Positions 23,697-23,707 of a stretch of 23,707 bases of DNA are shown in pieces. Position 1 is the stretch's first letter; every line of letters starts with the position of its first letter. The DNA lies in assembly GCA_947167745.1 (NCBI GenBank), contig CAMVJE010000020.1, positions 1 through 23,707 on the forward strand, read 5' to 3'. The position numbers were made by a program, and so were the translations under genes. The notes beneath the pieces were generated by a model. That model was not told where the DNA came from. It worked only from the letters and a program-made list of their open reading frames with translations, and ran no database searches. The stretch is from an uncultured Treponema sp. Lineage in GTDB: Bacteria; Spirochaetota; Spirochaetia; Treponematales; Treponemataceae.

Positions 23697-23707
23697 GTCT
23701 TTCCTTC

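Overview
The window looks like chromosomal DNA of a Treponema-type spirochaete, of moderately low G+C. Three things support this: the flagellar order fliM-fliY-fliO-fliP-fliQ-fliR-flhB-flhA-flhF-flhG-(membrane protein)-fliA-fapA, a FliY with a FliM-like start and a FliN-like end, and a spirochaete-style lipoprotein. The genus is inferred from gene content and order; no rRNA gene or species marker is present. Coding density is very high, and no gap exceeds about 165 bases.

Region 1 (positions 1-6705, minus strand) reads as one operon. It starts with a minimal Mla/Mce-type lipid ABC transporter (permease, ATPase, MlaD-like protein), followed by a probable lipoprotein, a PhoH-family ATPase, a PgpH-like HD-domain membrane phosphodiesterase, the rRNA-processing protein YbeY, and the first 35 codons of a probable CorC/TlyC-family protein cut by the window edge. 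Most junctions are overlaps or gaps of about 10 bases. The phoH-pgpH-ybeY-corC part matches the conserved synteny ybeZ-ybeY-ybeX of E. coli and phoH-yqfF-yqfG of Bacillus. A short dispersed-repeat-like element separates ybeY from the last gene.

Region 2 (6706-8566) holds the only plus-strand genes: glgC (ADP-glucose synthesis), translationally coupled to a small J-domain protein. The 164-base divergent spacer carries predicted sigma-70-type promoters for both directions.

Region 3 (8572-23707, minus strand) is flagellar. Transcription enters from beyond the right edge through fliM and fliY (switch complex). It then meets a strong intrinsic terminator overlapped by a near-consensus promoter, and continues through the export gate genes (fliOPQR, flhBA) and the flagellar placement/number pair flhF-flhG. 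A further predicted promoter precedes a two-helix membrane protein, the flagellar sigma factor gene fliA, fapA (DUF342), a small Gln/Ser-rich protein and a membrane-anchored coiled-coil protein with a C-terminal helix-turn-helix. The last three, with the membrane protein before fliA, are the least understood parts of the locus.

No CRISPR array, insertion sequence, prophage gene, tRNA or rRNA was found. The best candidates for undescribed biology are the accessory proteins around fliA and fapA, the altered GTPase motifs of FlhF, and the terminator/promoter switch inside the fli operon.
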